A DNA stretch of 64,000 nt, from assembly GCF_002278135.3 (NCBI RefSeq), contig NZ_CP029425.2:3696001-3760000 (forward strand). The letters run 5' to 3'. Each line of letters starts with the position of its first letter. Within the stretch, counting starts at the first letter, position 1. A model generated the notes under the pieces. That model was not told the DNA's origin and ran no database searches. It saw nothing but the letters and a program-made list of their open reading frames with translations. The DNA comes from Bradyrhizobium ottawaense. Its GTDB lineage: Bacteria > Pseudomonadota > Alphaproteobacteria > Rhizobiales > Xanthobacteraceae. Of the stretch, positions 37,099 to 46,009 are shown in pieces. Position numbers and translations under genes: made by a program.

Positions 37099-38129
37099 CT
37101 CTTGTAGCCCGTTGGCTCCATCGGGGCTACGCGATCGTGCCTGTGTCGCGCTCTGTCAATCCATCCCGCCAAAAATATTCCACTTTACCGAAATTCGGTT
37201 TCGGCGTATGTGTCGTCCATCCCGGCTCACCAAGAGGGGCGATCATGTGTCGTCACGCATCGCGAGCCGGGCTTGCGGTGGACGCGGCAGCGTCGGCACG
37301 AGAGGCGCGGGCAGGGCGGGTAGTCCCTGTGAGCCCGAGGCTTCGTGCGACGAGCGGCGCTGCTAGGCTTCGTCTCGTCTGTAAGTTTCCGGCTTCGTCG
37401 ACAGGGCCAGGAAAAACTGCGGCGAAATGGCGGGCCGTGCGTACGGCAAAACCGTGTGGTCCTGGCCGTCGTTGCCACGGTCAAGTCCTTGCGAAGGTGC
37501 GAGCGAGCCCAACCGGGCAGACTGCATCATCCAATTCGCGGGGCGAGGGAGGCCAGAAGGAATGGTCGGCTCCCGGGAGATCACGGCATAAGCCGTCCGA
37601 CCATCGCGCAGGGAAGGCCGAGTGATCGGCACCACCTGTATGCTGCTGTGCGGTTCTTTCTGCGTGTGCTTTTCGCGCAGCGGACCGCGGGTGCGAGCTG
37701 GCACCCGGCCTTCCCTGCGCCCTCTTGGCTAATGAGGGTACGAGATGAAGCAAAGCTCGGGCGAAACGCGCCGCGAGAATGCGAAGGCGTGTCTGCGAGC
37801 TGAGCTGCGTGCCACAAACTCGATCTCGCAGGGTGGGCAAAGCGGAAGCGTGCCCACGCCTTGTTGCTTATGGAGAGAGATCGTGGGCACGGCGCTATGC
37901 GCCTTTGCCCACTCTACGGCACTGCCGCTGGGATGCGCACTGGCGCATTGTAATGACGGTGGAGAGCGCGCGCGCCACTCACCGCTCTCGTGCCCCGGAC
38001 GCGGCGCAGCACGAAGTGGTGCGCTGCAGAGCCGGGGCCCATCCATCCGCATCGCGCCGTGTTGCCCTGGGTCCCGGCTCTGCGCCGCAACACTCGCGCG
38101 TTGCAGCTTGTCCGGGACACGGGAGCGCC
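37099..38129. repeat. 1-kb gene-free block made of several dispersed repeat elements
   Basis: No convincing gene lies between the TolA-like and DUF599 genes. About 37225-37735 contains a segment I recognise as a sequence repeated in Bradyrhizobium genomes and often misannotated as short Arg/Pro-rich proteins. At 37831-37914 nested inverted repeats occur: GTGGGCAAAG (37833) pairs with CTTTGCCCAC (37903), and CGTGCCCACG (37849) with CGTGGGCACG (37882). At about 37987-38125 a third element pairs AGAGCCGGGGCCCA with TGGGTCCCGGCTCT. Overlapping short frames here show no family features. Confidence 0.7.
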
Positions 38130-38846
38130 TCAATGACCGCGCTTCATCGCCTCATCGCCATCCGCCACCTCCGGCGCCATCGCGGCCCACGCGCTCGATG
38201 CGAATTGCCGGCGCCAGGTCACGACCACCACGGCCGCCGTGGTCACGAACAGCAGCCAGGGGCTGACGAACCAGCCGAGATAGCCGAGCGCGAAGAAGAA
38301 GGCGCGCTGGCCGCGGTTGAAGTGGCGGCCGGCAGATTCGAACAGGCGCGTGGTGCGGATGACATGGGCCTCCGCCTCCGGCGTGTCGCGCCGCTCGGCC
38401 GGGGGCATGCCGCCGAACAGGATCGCGACATAGTTGAACAGGCGATAGGACCAGGCGAATTTGAAGAAGGCGTAGACGCAGATCAGCACGAGGCCGACGC
38501 ATTTCAACTCCCACATCGCCGGCGACGTGCTGAGGTCGATCGGCAGCTTGCTCAAAATCGTGATCGCGTCGTTGGTGGCGTGCAGCAGCGCCAGCGCGCC
38601 GCCGAGCGCGATCAGGCTGGTCGAGGCGAAGAAAGCGGTTCCGTTCTGCAGCGAGGCCATGATCTGCATGTCGACCATGCGCGTCTCGCGGTCGAGCAGC
38701 CGGCGCACCCAGACCTCGCGATAGCGGTTCATGCGCGCCGACAGGCTGTCGCGGCCGTAGGCCGAATGCTCCAGCGTCAGGGCATAGACCAGCCATTCGA
38801 TGATGAAGAAGCCGACCGCGGTGATGTCGACCCAGTGCCTGCTCAT
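38130..38846 (-). CDS. DUF599 family membrane protein
   Basis: The start at 38846 gives 238 residues with four to five hydrophobic helices (DITAVGFFIIEWLVYAL, NGTAFFASTSLIALGGALAL, KCVGLVLICVYAFFKFAWSY, FALGYLGWFVSPWLLFVTTA). It has the N-terminal NRYREVWVRRLLDRETRMVD block characteristic of DUF599. Function is unknown. Its initiation region lies within an 11-bp tandem repeat (38846-38889), and a four-codon upstream frame (ATG AGA CAG ACA TGA) overlaps its start codon. Confidence 0.85.
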   Translation of the reverse strand: MSRHWVDITAVGFFIIEWLVYALTLEHSAYGRDSLSARMNRYREVWVRRLLDRETRMVDMQIMASLQNGTAFFASTSLIALGGALALLHATNDAITILSKLPIDLSTSPAMWELKCVGLVLICVYAFFKFAWSYRLFNYVAILFGGMPPAERRDTPEAEAHVIRTTRLFESAGRHFNRGQRAFFFALGYLGWFVSPWLLFVTTAAVVVVTWRRQFASSAWAAMAPEVADGDEAMKRGH

Positions 38847-38889
38847 GTCTGTCTCATGTCCGTCTCTTGTCCGTCTCTTGTCCGTCTCT
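38846..38889. repeat. 11-bp tandem repeat across the DUF599 start
   Basis: Four head-to-tail units of 11 bp occur: one variant copy (TGTCTGTCTCA) and three identical copies of TGTCCGTCTCT, running 38846-38889. They cover the start codon and the whole ribosome-binding zone of the leftward gene, where the complementary AAGAGACGG may serve as a weak Shine-Dalgarno. Copy-number change would shift the leader, not the coding frame. Confidence 0.85.
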
Positions 38890-39003
38890 TGGCGAGGACC
38901 GCAACGATTGCCACGCATGACGGGGCGCAGCAACGATTGATTGGCGGCAGGGGATGGCGTTAAAAGCGGCTCGCCCTAGGACGTCTCGGGAAGGACTGAT
39001 GAC

Positions 39004-39666
39004 ATGGCTGCGCTGAAACTCGCGATCGGTAACAAGAACTACTCGTCATGGTCGATGCGGCCATGGCTCGCGCTTCGCGCCAACGACATCCCGTTCGTGG
39101 AGACGCTGATCCCGCTCTACACCGACAATCCCGCGGACAAGGAGCAGATCCTGTCCTTCAGCCGTGCCGGCAAGGTGCCGGTGCTGGTCGACGGCGATGT
39201 CACGGTGTGGGATTCGCTCGCCATCATCGAATACGTCGCCGAGCGCTATCCGGAAGTGAAGCTGTGGCCCGACGACGTCGCCGCGCGCGCGCATGCCCGA
39301 TCGGTGTGCGCCGAGATGCATTCCGGCTTCGTGCCCCTGCGCAACGAATGCGGCATGAACCTGCACCGGCCGGTCCGGCCCTTGGCGCTGTCGGCCGACG
39401 CCAAGGCCAACGTCGCGCGCATCGAGGAGATCTGGCGCGAGTGCCGCACGCGCTATGGTGCCAAGGGTCCGTTCCTGTTCGGCCGCTTCGGTGCGGCCGA
39501 TGCGATGTACGCGCCGGTGGTGCATCGCCTGCGCACCTACGCGATCGACGTCGCGCCGGACACCAAGGCCTACATGGAGACGATGATGGCGCTGCCGGCG
39601 TTCCAGGAATGGACCCGCGACGGGCTGGCCGAAACCCTTGTCATCGAGAAGTTCGAGGACGCCTGA
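39004..39666 (+). CDS. Glutathione S-transferase family protein
   Basis: The 220-residue protein has a thioredoxin-fold N-terminal domain (about 1-80) with YSSWSMRPW as the active-site region, PVLVDGDVTVWDSLAI as the glutathione site (cis-Pro and Asp-Ser), and a helical C-terminal domain. The SSWS motif places it in the group near zeta/YfcF-like GSTs. The reaction is glutathione conjugation or a glutathione-dependent isomerisation. Confidence 0.9.
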   Translation: MAALKLAIGNKNYSSWSMRPWLALRANDIPFVETLIPLYTDNPADKEQILSFSRAGKVPVLVDGDVTVWDSLAIIEYVAERYPEVKLWPDDVAARAHARSVCAEMHSGFVPLRNECGMNLHRPVRPLALSADAKANVARIEEIWRECRTRYGAKGPFLFGRFGAADAMYAPVVHRLRTYAIDVAPDTKAYMETMMALPAFQEWTRDGLAETLVIEKFEDA

Positions 39667-39971
39667 CCGGTCGGTCCGAGCGAGGCCGCTGGCTGTGTGC
39701 CGGCCGGCGGCGCTCACGTTCCGGACATTGACCGGGGCCATATGCCAATCGGGCTGCGACCGGCCCTGCGACATGCCGCCTGAACATGCGGCCCCGGCGG
39801 TATCATCGACCTGTCGGTTCCATCCCTATCATTCTGAAAAGATTGCAGGATTTACACGTTTGCCATGGTGGCATGGCGCTGGCCAAAACGGCTGGCCGCG
39901 TGCTATACAGCGCTGGGTTTCTGGCCGGCCGTCGCAGTGGGACCATGGGCGAGGCAGGCGTTGTTTGAGTG
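39667..39971. other. Intergenic region without recognised content
   Basis: This 305-nt stretch lies between the GST gene and a small gene. Short frames here look like compositional noise. No terminator or promoter was identified with confidence. Confidence 0.5.
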
Positions 39972-40175
39972 ATGGAGAGGGTGTTGAAGCACAAATTCCC
40001 GATTGGAACGCGCGTATTGTTCACGGCCAGCAACGTCGCGCGCCCTGCTGCCAGCGGCTCGTACGAGGTCATCCGCCTGCTGCCGACCGACGGCGACGAC
40101 TGCCAGTACCGGATCAAAAGCTCGACCGAAGCCTTCGAACGCGTCGCCAAGGAAAGCCAGCTCGCGCTGTCCTGA
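39972..40175 (+). CDS. Small conserved-type hypothetical protein
   Basis: The ATG at 39972 gives a 67-residue protein (a GTG one codon earlier is possible). It contains KHKFPIGTRVLFTASNVARP and YEVIRLLPTDGDDCQYRIKS, a beta-rich SH3-like pattern, then a helical SSTEAFERVAKESQL end. This arrangement is common among short Bradyrhizobium proteins. Function is unknown. Confidence 0.75.
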   Translation: MERVLKHKFPIGTRVLFTASNVARPAASGSYEVIRLLPTDGDDCQYRIKSSTEAFERVAKESQLALS

Positions 40176-40331
40176 AAACCGACGCTCCCGCGCATTCGCG
40201 CCCCCTGCGGAATTGTGTCCTGCCGCCGTCAAAAGGCCCGCTTCACCTTCCCAAGGTGGGCTGGGGCCAGTTGCCGACTCGCGGTGCTCGCTTGACCATT
40301 CGCTCTCTGCTCGCGTGAGGGGACGTCGCGC

Positions 40332-41318
40332 ATGAACTGGGCATGGGCCACTTCGCTCGACCAAATCTGGCGCTCGCCGGCCTTTCCGATGTGGATGACG
40401 CTGGCGGCTGCCGGATTCTTCGGATTGATCCTGCTGATCACGCTGCTGCGCGCCGACAGGTCGGTCGCCAACGGCGCGCTGACCGTGATCACGCTGCTGT
40501 CCATCGCGATCGCCGGAGCTGCCACCGTGCGCGTCTATGGACCGGCGGGGCAGGACGCTCCGACCGAAGCGCGCGCGCAAGGTGCCGTCATCGCGAGCCT
40601 GCCGGCGCTGTCCTGTCTCGACGATCTCGCCGGCGATGCGGTCGCCATTGGCTGCGAGAAGGCGCTGTTCGGCTCGCCGGATGCCGCGGCTGCCGCCGTC
40701 TCCTATACCGCGGTCCGAATCGACCGGCTGACCGCGCTCGGTGATGCCGCGACCGCCGAGAAGAGCCTGACGACGGACATGAAGGTGCTGCGCAAGGCGC
40801 TGGAGCACGATCGCTACGGCCTCGTGGCGCAGGTGCTGGTCGTGCGCGACGGTTGCACGCAGTTCGACTGCGCCGCGTTCCGCTCGCTGACCGACCAGCA
40901 GCGGGTTGCCGCCAACATGGACGCCCATCTCTACGACATGCTGGTCGCGCGCCATGCGCCAACCTGGAACGCGCCTGCAACGGCGTCGGCGATGCCGGCC
41001 ACGGCCGCGCTTGCCGGGCTGCCGCCCGCGATGCCGACGGGCAAGCCGACCAGCGCTGAGTTCCCTAGCGCCTCGTCGACGCCGCCGGTCAGCATCATGA
41101 ATCCGGAGCCCACGGCGACGACGCGCCAGGCGGCGCCCGCCGCCGCGAACGCAGCGCCGGCACCGCGCGCGCCCGCCGCGACGTCGGCACAAGCCGCCGC
41201 ACCACCGGCCGCGAAGAAGCCGCCGGCCCCGAAGGCTGCGCGTGCTCCTGCAGCGCCGGTTCCGCTCGCTCCGCCGCCAACCTCGGCGGCCGCGCCCGCG
41301 GCTGCGGATAACGAATAG
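40332..41318 (+). CDS. Membrane-anchored hypothetical protein with Ala/Pro-rich C-terminus
   Basis: The 328-residue protein has two N-terminal hydrophobic helices (about 18-40 and 48-66), then a soluble domain (about 75-215) with paired cysteines (LSCLDDLAGDAVAIGCEKAL and RDGCTQFDCAAF). A low-complexity Ala/Pro-rich tail follows (about 220-328). The cysteine pairs suggest periplasmic disulphides. No family is recognised. It lies 42 nt before the DUF1489 gene. Confidence 0.75.
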   Translation: MNWAWATSLDQIWRSPAFPMWMTLAAAGFFGLILLITLLRADRSVANGALTVITLLSIAIAGAATVRVYGPAGQDAPTEARAQGAVIASLPALSCLDDLAGDAVAIGCEKALFGSPDAAAAAVSYTAVRIDRLTALGDAATAEKSLTTDMKVLRKALEHDRYGLVAQVLVVRDGCTQFDCAAFRSLTDQQRVAANMDAHLYDMLVARHAPTWNAPATASAMPATAALAGLPPAMPTGKPTSAEFPSASSTPPVSIMNPEPTATTRQAAPAAANAAPAPRAPAATSAQAAAPPAAKKPPAPKAARAPAAPVPLAPPPTSAAAPAAADNE

Positions 41319-41360
41319 ATCGGCATTCCAAATGCGGTGCCGCCCGGCTAATGCTTGGGC

Positions 41361-41801
41361 ATGCCGCTACATCTGATCAAGCTCGCCGTCGGTTGCGACT
41401 CCGTCAAGGAATTGAAGGAGTGGATCGCCGAACGGATGCAGACCGCCAAGAAGAAGGGTCTGCCGCAACATCACATCCACATCACTCGCATGGTCCCCAA
41501 GCGCGATGCCGAGATCCTCTCGGGCGGGTCGCTCTACTGGGTGATCAAGGGCGAGATCGCCGCACGGGAAAAGATCATCGGCATCGAGCCGTTCCGCGAC
41601 AAGGACGGTATCGGTCGCTGCCGGATCGTGATGCAGCCGAAAGTGGTCTCGGTGTCGCCACGGCCGATGCGCCCATTCCAGGGCTGGCGCTATCTCGCCG
41701 ACGATTCCGTGCCGCCCGATCTCGGCAAGTCCGCCGCCGGCTCGATCGCGGCGATGCCGGAGCCGATGCGGCGCGAATTACGCGATCTCGGGCTGCTCTA
41801 A
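41361..41801 (+). CDS. DUF1489 family protein
   Basis: From ATG 41361 the protein has 146 residues and shows the DUF1489 pattern: [16 protein letters not shown], then HITRMVPKR and the [12 protein letters not shown] block, ending with [14 protein letters not shown]. The family is restricted mainly to alphaproteobacteria and has no known function. Its TAA overlaps the stop codon of the convergent panC, with no room for a terminator. Confidence 0.88.
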   Translation: MPLHLIKLAVGCDSVKELKEWIAERMQTAKKKGLPQHHIHITRMVPKRDAEILSGGSLYWVIKGEIAAREKIIGIEPFRDKDGIGRCRIVMQPKVVSVSPRPMRPFQGWRYLADDSVPPDLGKSAAGSIAAMPEPMRRELRDLGLL

Positions 41802-42649
41802 ACCGCGATATTGTCGATCAGCCGAGTCGTGCCGAGCTTGGCCGCGACCAGGATCCGCAACGGTCCGTCCTTGCGCGAGGCGAGGGGCGCCAGCGTCTCG
41901 GCATGGCGCGCTTCGTAATAGTCGAGCGCAAAGCCGGCCGCCTCGATCGTTGCGGCGCCACGCTTCATGGCCGACGCAACGGCTTCGCCGGCACGGATGC
42001 GGCCGGCGCTGTCCTTCATGGCACGGTAGAGGATGGGGGCGGTCCGCCGCTCCTCGGGCGACAGATAGACGTTGCGCGAGGACATCGCGAGCCCGTCGCG
42101 CTCGCGCACGGTGCGGGAGCCGACGATCTTGACGCCGAGGTCGAGGTCGCGCGCCATCTGCGACACCACCCGCAACTGCTGAAAATCCTTTTCGCCGAAG
42201 ATCGCGAAGTCCGGCCGGCACTGCGTGAACAGCTTGCCGACGACGGTGGCGACGCCGCCGAAGAAATGCGGGCGGAAGCGGTCCTCGAGGCCGGCGATCG
42301 CCGGTCCCTCCGGCACGATGCGGGTGGCAAAGCCGTCCGGATACATGGCATCGACGCCGGGATGCCAGACGATATCGACATCCTCGGCTGCGAGCTTGGC
42401 GATGTCGGCCTTCCAGGTGCGCGGATAGGCGCCGAAATCCTCGGTGGGGGCGAACTGGGTCGGGTTGACGAAGATCGAGACCACGACGCGGCTGGCGCGC
42501 CGCTTGGCGAGGCGGACGAGAGACACATGCCCGTCATGGAGGGCCCCCATGGTCGGGACCAGCGCGATCGTGGCCTTTCGCTTGCGGAGATTGTCGACGG
42601 CGCGGCGCAAGGTTGGGACCGTGCGGGCGATCAAAGGGCTTGCTGACAT
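41798..42649 (-). CDS. panC: Pantothenate synthetase (pantoate-beta-alanine ligase)
   Basis: The start at 42649 gives 283 residues, the normal PanC length. It has the nucleotidyltransferase signature [15 protein letters not shown] (about 33-47), [22 protein letters not shown] (the KDxQQ block) and the C-terminal [12 protein letters not shown] motif. It condenses pantoate and beta-alanine with ATP in the cytoplasm, the last step of pantothenate synthesis. No panB or panD is adjacent. It is divergent from mipZ over 284 nt. Confidence 0.96.
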   Translation of the reverse strand: MSASPLIARTVPTLRRAVDNLRKRKATIALVPTMGALHDGHVSLVRLAKRRASRVVVSIFVNPTQFAPTEDFGAYPRTWKADIAKLAAEDVDIVWHPGVDAMYPDGFATRIVPEGPAIAGLEDRFRPHFFGGVATVVGKLFTQCRPDFAIFGEKDFQQLRVVSQMARDLDLGVKIVGSRTVRERDGLAMSSRNVYLSPEERRTAPILYRAMKDSAGRIRAGEAVASAMKRGAATIEAAGFALDYYEARHAETLAPLASRKDGPLRILVAAKLGTTRLIDNIAV

Positions 42650-42933
42650 CAGGACTCGACAGGGTTGGGAATCGGCGCGGCATGACCTGGCGCCAGGGGC
42701 GACTAACCTTAACAAGCGGCGATCGTGGACGCCATGCATCCGGATGCGGCACAGCATCCCGCGCAAGGTCGCGCAGGATGTCGCGACATTGTGGGCTGGA
42801 TTACAGAAAGAAAGACGGCGCCGCGATTCATGATGAAGCAGGCGCGCTGCGATTTGCATTACCTGTCACGCATTTCACTTGACCGCAGACGCGGCCAACT
42901 CGAAGATATTCATCAGGGGTGTTGAGGATCGCC

Positions 42934-43857
42934 ATGCTTGTGCAGGCTAGCCAAGGCCAATCCGGCTCGGCGCATGTGGTCGTGCTCGGTAACGAGAAGG
43001 GCGGCTCCGGCAAGTCGACCACCGCCCTGCACATCGCGGTTGCGCTCCTGAAGGCCGGCCAGCGCGTCGCCACCATCGACCTCGACTGCCGTCAGCAGAG
43101 CTTCACGCGCTACATCGGCAACCGTGCCGCCTGGGCGCGCCGCACCAAGCTCGACCTCGAACTGCCGGTGCATCGCTGCATCAAGCTCGGCGAGACCATG
43201 CAGATCGCCGAGAACGAGAATTCCGAGTTCCAGCAGTTCATGGAGGCGGTCTCGGCGGTCGAGAGCAGCTTCGACTTCATCGTCATCGATACGCCGGGCA
43301 CCGACAGTTATCTGATGCGGCTGGCGCACTCGATGGCCGACACGCTGGTCACGCCGATCAACGACAGCTTCCTCGATTTCGACGTGCTCGGCACCGTCGA
43401 TCCCGCCAATTACGCGGTGACGGGCGAGAGCCACTACGCCGAGATGGTGCGCGACGTCAGGCGCAAGCGCCGCCAGCTCGACGGCTCGACCACCGACTGG
43501 ATCGTCGTGCGCAACCGCCTGTCGATGCTCGGCTCGCGCAACAAGCAACTCGTCGCCGAGGGGCTGAAGGATCTGTCGCTGCGGCTCGGCTTCCGCTACG
43601 TCGACGGCTTCGCCGAACGCGTCGTCTATCGCGAATTTTTCCCGCGCGGCCTGACCGCCCTCGACGAGATCGACGAAACCACGCTCGGCATGCGGCCCAA
43701 TCTCGGCCATCTGACCGCACGAGAGGAGGTGACGAGCCTGCTCCGGCAGCTCAAGCTGCCGCTCGACGAGCGCGGCCGCCGCCGCGCCGCCAACCGGGCC
43801 GAGTGGTTCAACCAGGTCGACAAGCCGCTCGAGGTTCACGACATCCTCGGCGCCTGA
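42934..43857 (+). CDS. mipZ: Division-plane positioning ATPase MipZ
   Basis: From ATG 42934 the protein has 307 residues with a ParA/MinD-type deviant Walker A KGGSGKST (22-29). The switch Asp lies in TIDLDCRQQSFTRYIGNR, and the alphaproteobacterial MipZ blocks VHRCIKLGETMQIAENE and VVRNRLSMLGSRNKQ are present. MipZ forms gradients from ParB at the poles and blocks FtsZ assembly away from midcell. A TTG 15 nt upstream is a possible but less likely start. Monocistronic. Confidence 0.95.
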   Translation: MLVQASQGQSGSAHVVVLGNEKGGSGKSTTALHIAVALLKAGQRVATIDLDCRQQSFTRYIGNRAAWARRTKLDLELPVHRCIKLGETMQIAENENSEFQQFMEAVSAVESSFDFIVIDTPGTDSYLMRLAHSMADTLVTPINDSFLDFDVLGTVDPANYAVTGESHYAEMVRDVRRKRRQLDGSTTDWIVVRNRLSMLGSRNKQLVAEGLKDLSLRLGFRYVDGFAERVVYREFFPRGLTALDEIDETTLGMRPNLGHLTAREEVTSLLRQLKLPLDERGRRRAANRAEWFNQVDKPLEVHDILGA

Positions 43858-43906
43858 GCGGCGGTATATCGCTACTTCCGATCGATCTGAGGGGCCGGTT
43901 TCCGCG

Positions 43907-43931
43907 GGAACTGTGGCCGCGCTCCGCCGTT
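43907..43931 (+). promoter_or_regulatory. EcfG-type promoter candidate
   Basis: GGAAC (43907-43911), 16 nt, then CGTT (43928-43931) is a perfect core match to the general-stress promoter form. The nearest downstream gene is the alpha/beta hydrolase at 44201, so the leader would be long. Confidence 0.45.
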
Positions 43932-44085
43932 TTCACCTTACGTTGACCGTGAAATTGAACCCAAGCGGGACCGGTTGCGTCGGATGGTGACGTGCACGCT
44001 GACGTAGCTTGGCGAGGACGGGATGCCTACAAAACGTGTGCGGCGCACAATGAAAGGGCTGCCGGTTCACAATATTTGGCCTTCC

Positions 44086-44109
44086 TGTCACGCGCCTGTG
44101 ACATATATT
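44086..44109 (+). promoter_or_regulatory. Inverted repeat TGTCAC-N6-GTGACA before a TATATT box
   Basis: The 6-bp half-sites are perfect (44086-44091 and 44098-44103), and the right half abuts a good -10-like TATATT (44104-44109). No clear -35 element is seen. An operator for an unknown regulator of the hydrolase gene is plausible. Confidence 0.4.
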
Positions 44110-44200
44110 AGCGAATAGGCGACAAGGGGTCGAAGAGCCCCGGAAGAACACGATTTTCAACAGGGATTCAGGCCGCAAGAGCCTGAGGCTGAGGACGAAA

Positions 44201-45061
44201 ATGAAGCGTGGAATTGCCGTTCTGGTTTCGGTCAGTGCTCTCTGCGGCATCGCCTATTTCACGGCGAGCAAGTGGGCGATCAAGCACGAGACCATTACCT
44301 TCTACGACGCCTCGCGCGACAATCGCCCGGTGCCCGTCGACATCGCGGTGCGTCGTGACAAGGAAATGCAGGCCACCGCCGGCATGATCACGCTGCCGGT
44401 CGCAGTGATCAATCACGGCAACACCGTCAAGAACACCGAATACGGCTTCCTCGCCAACATCTTCGCTGCGCGCGGCTACATGGTCCTGAGCCCGCAGCAC
44501 GACTTGCCGACCGATCCTCCGATGGTGACCAAGCCCGGCGAGCTCTATGTCGGCCGGCTGCCGCAGATCCTGCGCGGTGTCGCCAACATCCATCTCGCCG
44601 TGCAGGAAATGAGGAAGCTTCAGCCGAACGCCGACTACGACAAGGTCACCATGGTCGGCCATTCCATGGGCGGCGACATCACGATGTATTTCGCCAAACA
44701 GTATCCGGATGAAGTCAAAAAGGTCGTCACGCTCGACAATTTGCGCGTGCCCTTCGTCACCGCCGGCAAGTTCAAGATCCTGTCGTTCCGCTCCACCGAT
44801 CCGCAGTTCAAGGCCGATGCGGGCGTGATCCCGACGGACGAGGAATGCGAGAAGGCGGGTATCCAGGTCGTGAAGACTGAATTCCAGCACAACGACATGC
44901 GCGACACCGGTCCGGATGTCGCCAAGAACTCGATCCAGGGCATGCTCGACAAATTCCTGAGCGCCGCCGACAGCGAGATCGCGCCGGTCGACACGCAATC
45001 CTCGCCGCCCAATATCCTCGAGCCCGGTCCGGTCGCCTTGATGGGGCCTGCCAAGAGCTGA
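44201..45061 (+). CDS. Alpha/beta-hydrolase fold protein, membrane-anchored or exported
   Basis: The 286-residue protein has an N-terminal hydrophobic segment (about 5-22) acting as signal or anchor and a hydrolase core with nucleophile elbow GHSMGG (S155). The oxyanion region INHGNTVKNTEY sits at 70-81, and a late His (H222 or H-N-D context, FQHNDM) may complete the triad. An esterase, lipase or depolymerase activity in the periplasm is inferred. A strong terminator follows at 45103-45140. Confidence 0.82.
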   Translation: MKRGIAVLVSVSALCGIAYFTASKWAIKHETITFYDASRDNRPVPVDIAVRRDKEMQATAGMITLPVAVINHGNTVKNTEYGFLANIFAARGYMVLSPQHDLPTDPPMVTKPGELYVGRLPQILRGVANIHLAVQEMRKLQPNADYDKVTMVGHSMGGDITMYFAKQYPDEVKKVVTLDNLRVPFVTAGKFKILSFRSTDPQFKADAGVIPTDEECEKAGIQVVKTEFQHNDMRDTGPDVAKNSIQGMLDKFLSAADSEIAPVDTQSSPPNILEPGPVALMGPAKS

Positions 45062-45102
45062 CCTCTTCGCCCTGACGGCGCCCACATCGTCAGTCACGAT
45101 CT

Positions 45103-45140
45103 GCAAAGCCCCCGCCAGCCTCTGCCGGCGGGGGCTTTGC
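45103..45140 (+). terminator. Strong hairpin terminator after the alpha/beta hydrolase
   Basis: GCAAAGCCCCCGCC (45103-45116) and GGCGGGGGCTTTGC (45127-45140) form a perfect 14-bp stem with a 10-nt loop, 42 nt after the stop. The T-tract is short and lies within the stem, so termination could work for both strands. Confidence 0.75.
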
Positions 45141-45195
45141 ACATTGACCGGGCTGCTTGCGCTAACCACATTAGCCGCCCACGCAGGGTCAAGGC

Positions 45196-45945
45196 ATGTC
45201 GGGCGAACCCATCAAACCCCGCAGCGGCGATGCCGTCTCGGCGCAAGCAGGCGGTGCGGTGCCGCAGGCCGGAACGTCGACTGCGGAAGACATCGCCGCC
45301 TTCGTCGCCAAGGCGCAGGCGATGTCACCGCATGCGCCGGGCGCGAAGGGGCGGCTGATCTTCGCGCTGGACGCGACGATGAGCCGGCAGCCGACCTGGG
45401 ACATGGCCTGCGCGCTGCAGGCCGACATGTTTCGCGAGACCGCCGCGCTCGGCAGTCTCGACATCCGGCTGGTCTATTATCGCGGCTTCAACGAGTGCCG
45501 CGCCACGGGATGGATTTCCGACAGCAACAGGCTTGCGGCGTTGATGACCAAGATCGATTGCCGCGGCGGCGACACCCAGATCGGCAAGGTGCTGACCGAG
45601 GCGCGGCGCGAAGCGGTCGCATCGGGCGTGCGTGCCGTCGTCTTCGTCGGCGATGCCATGGAGGAGAAGGTCGACGAGCTCTGCGCCAAGGCCGGCGAGC
45701 TCGGCATGCTCAAAGTGCCCGTGTTCCTGTTTCAGGAAGGTCATGACGCCGTCGCCGAGCAGGCCTTTCGCGAGATCGCGCGCCTGACGGGTGGCGCCTG
45801 GTGCCGGTTCGATCCGGGTGCGGCGGCGCAGTTGCGCGAGCTGTTGCGGGCGGCTGCGGCCTATGCCGCCGGCGGTCGCGAGGCGCTATTGAAGCTGGCG
45901 AAGACCGCGAGCGGCGCGGCCAGGCTGATCGGCCAAATGAAGTAG
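45196..45945 (+). CDS. VWA-like domain protein
   Basis: The 249-residue protein has a von Willebrand A-type core: LIFALDATMSRQPTW (about 53-67, a variant DxSxS-like metal site reading DATMS), VVFVGDAMEE and VFLFQEGHD. The N-terminal 45 residues are low complexity. Its relatives are found in alphaproteobacteria upstream of a J-domain gene, as here (65 nt). A chaperone- or complex-assembly role is a guess. Confidence 0.78.
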   Translation: MSGEPIKPRSGDAVSAQAGGAVPQAGTSTAEDIAAFVAKAQAMSPHAPGAKGRLIFALDATMSRQPTWDMACALQADMFRETAALGSLDIRLVYYRGFNECRATGWISDSNRLAALMTKIDCRGGDTQIGKVLTEARREAVASGVRAVVFVGDAMEEKVDELCAKAGELGMLKVPVFLFQEGHDAVAEQAFREIARLTGGAWCRFDPGAAAQLRELLRAAAAYAAGGREALLKLAKTASGAARLIGQMK

Positions 45946-46009
45946 CGCTCAGGCGTCGCGGCGAGGCGTATGCCATGCATTTTGCCGCGAGGGCGACTAT
46001 ATTCCGGTC

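Larger units (their letters stand above)
43858..44200. other. Intergenic leader with stress promoter candidate and inverted repeat
   Basis: This 343-nt stretch holds an EcfG-like site (43907-43931), a TGTCAC-N6-GTGACA inverted repeat (44086-44103) immediately before TATATT (44104-44109), and a small CAGGC/GCCTG hairpin before the start of the next gene. No convincing gene is present. Transcription from the EcfG-like site would give a leader of over 200 nt. Confidence 0.5.

Noticed and set aside
37345..37803. Several overlapping 80-190 codon frames in the gene-free block
   Set aside because: They lie in dispersed repeat DNA, overlap on both strands and have Arg/Pro-rich composition without motifs.
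44022..44117. A 31-codon frame starting ATG CCT ACA in the leader of the hydrolase gene
   Set aside because: It has no Shine-Dalgarno and runs through the inverted repeat and -10-like box, so it is more likely noncoding.
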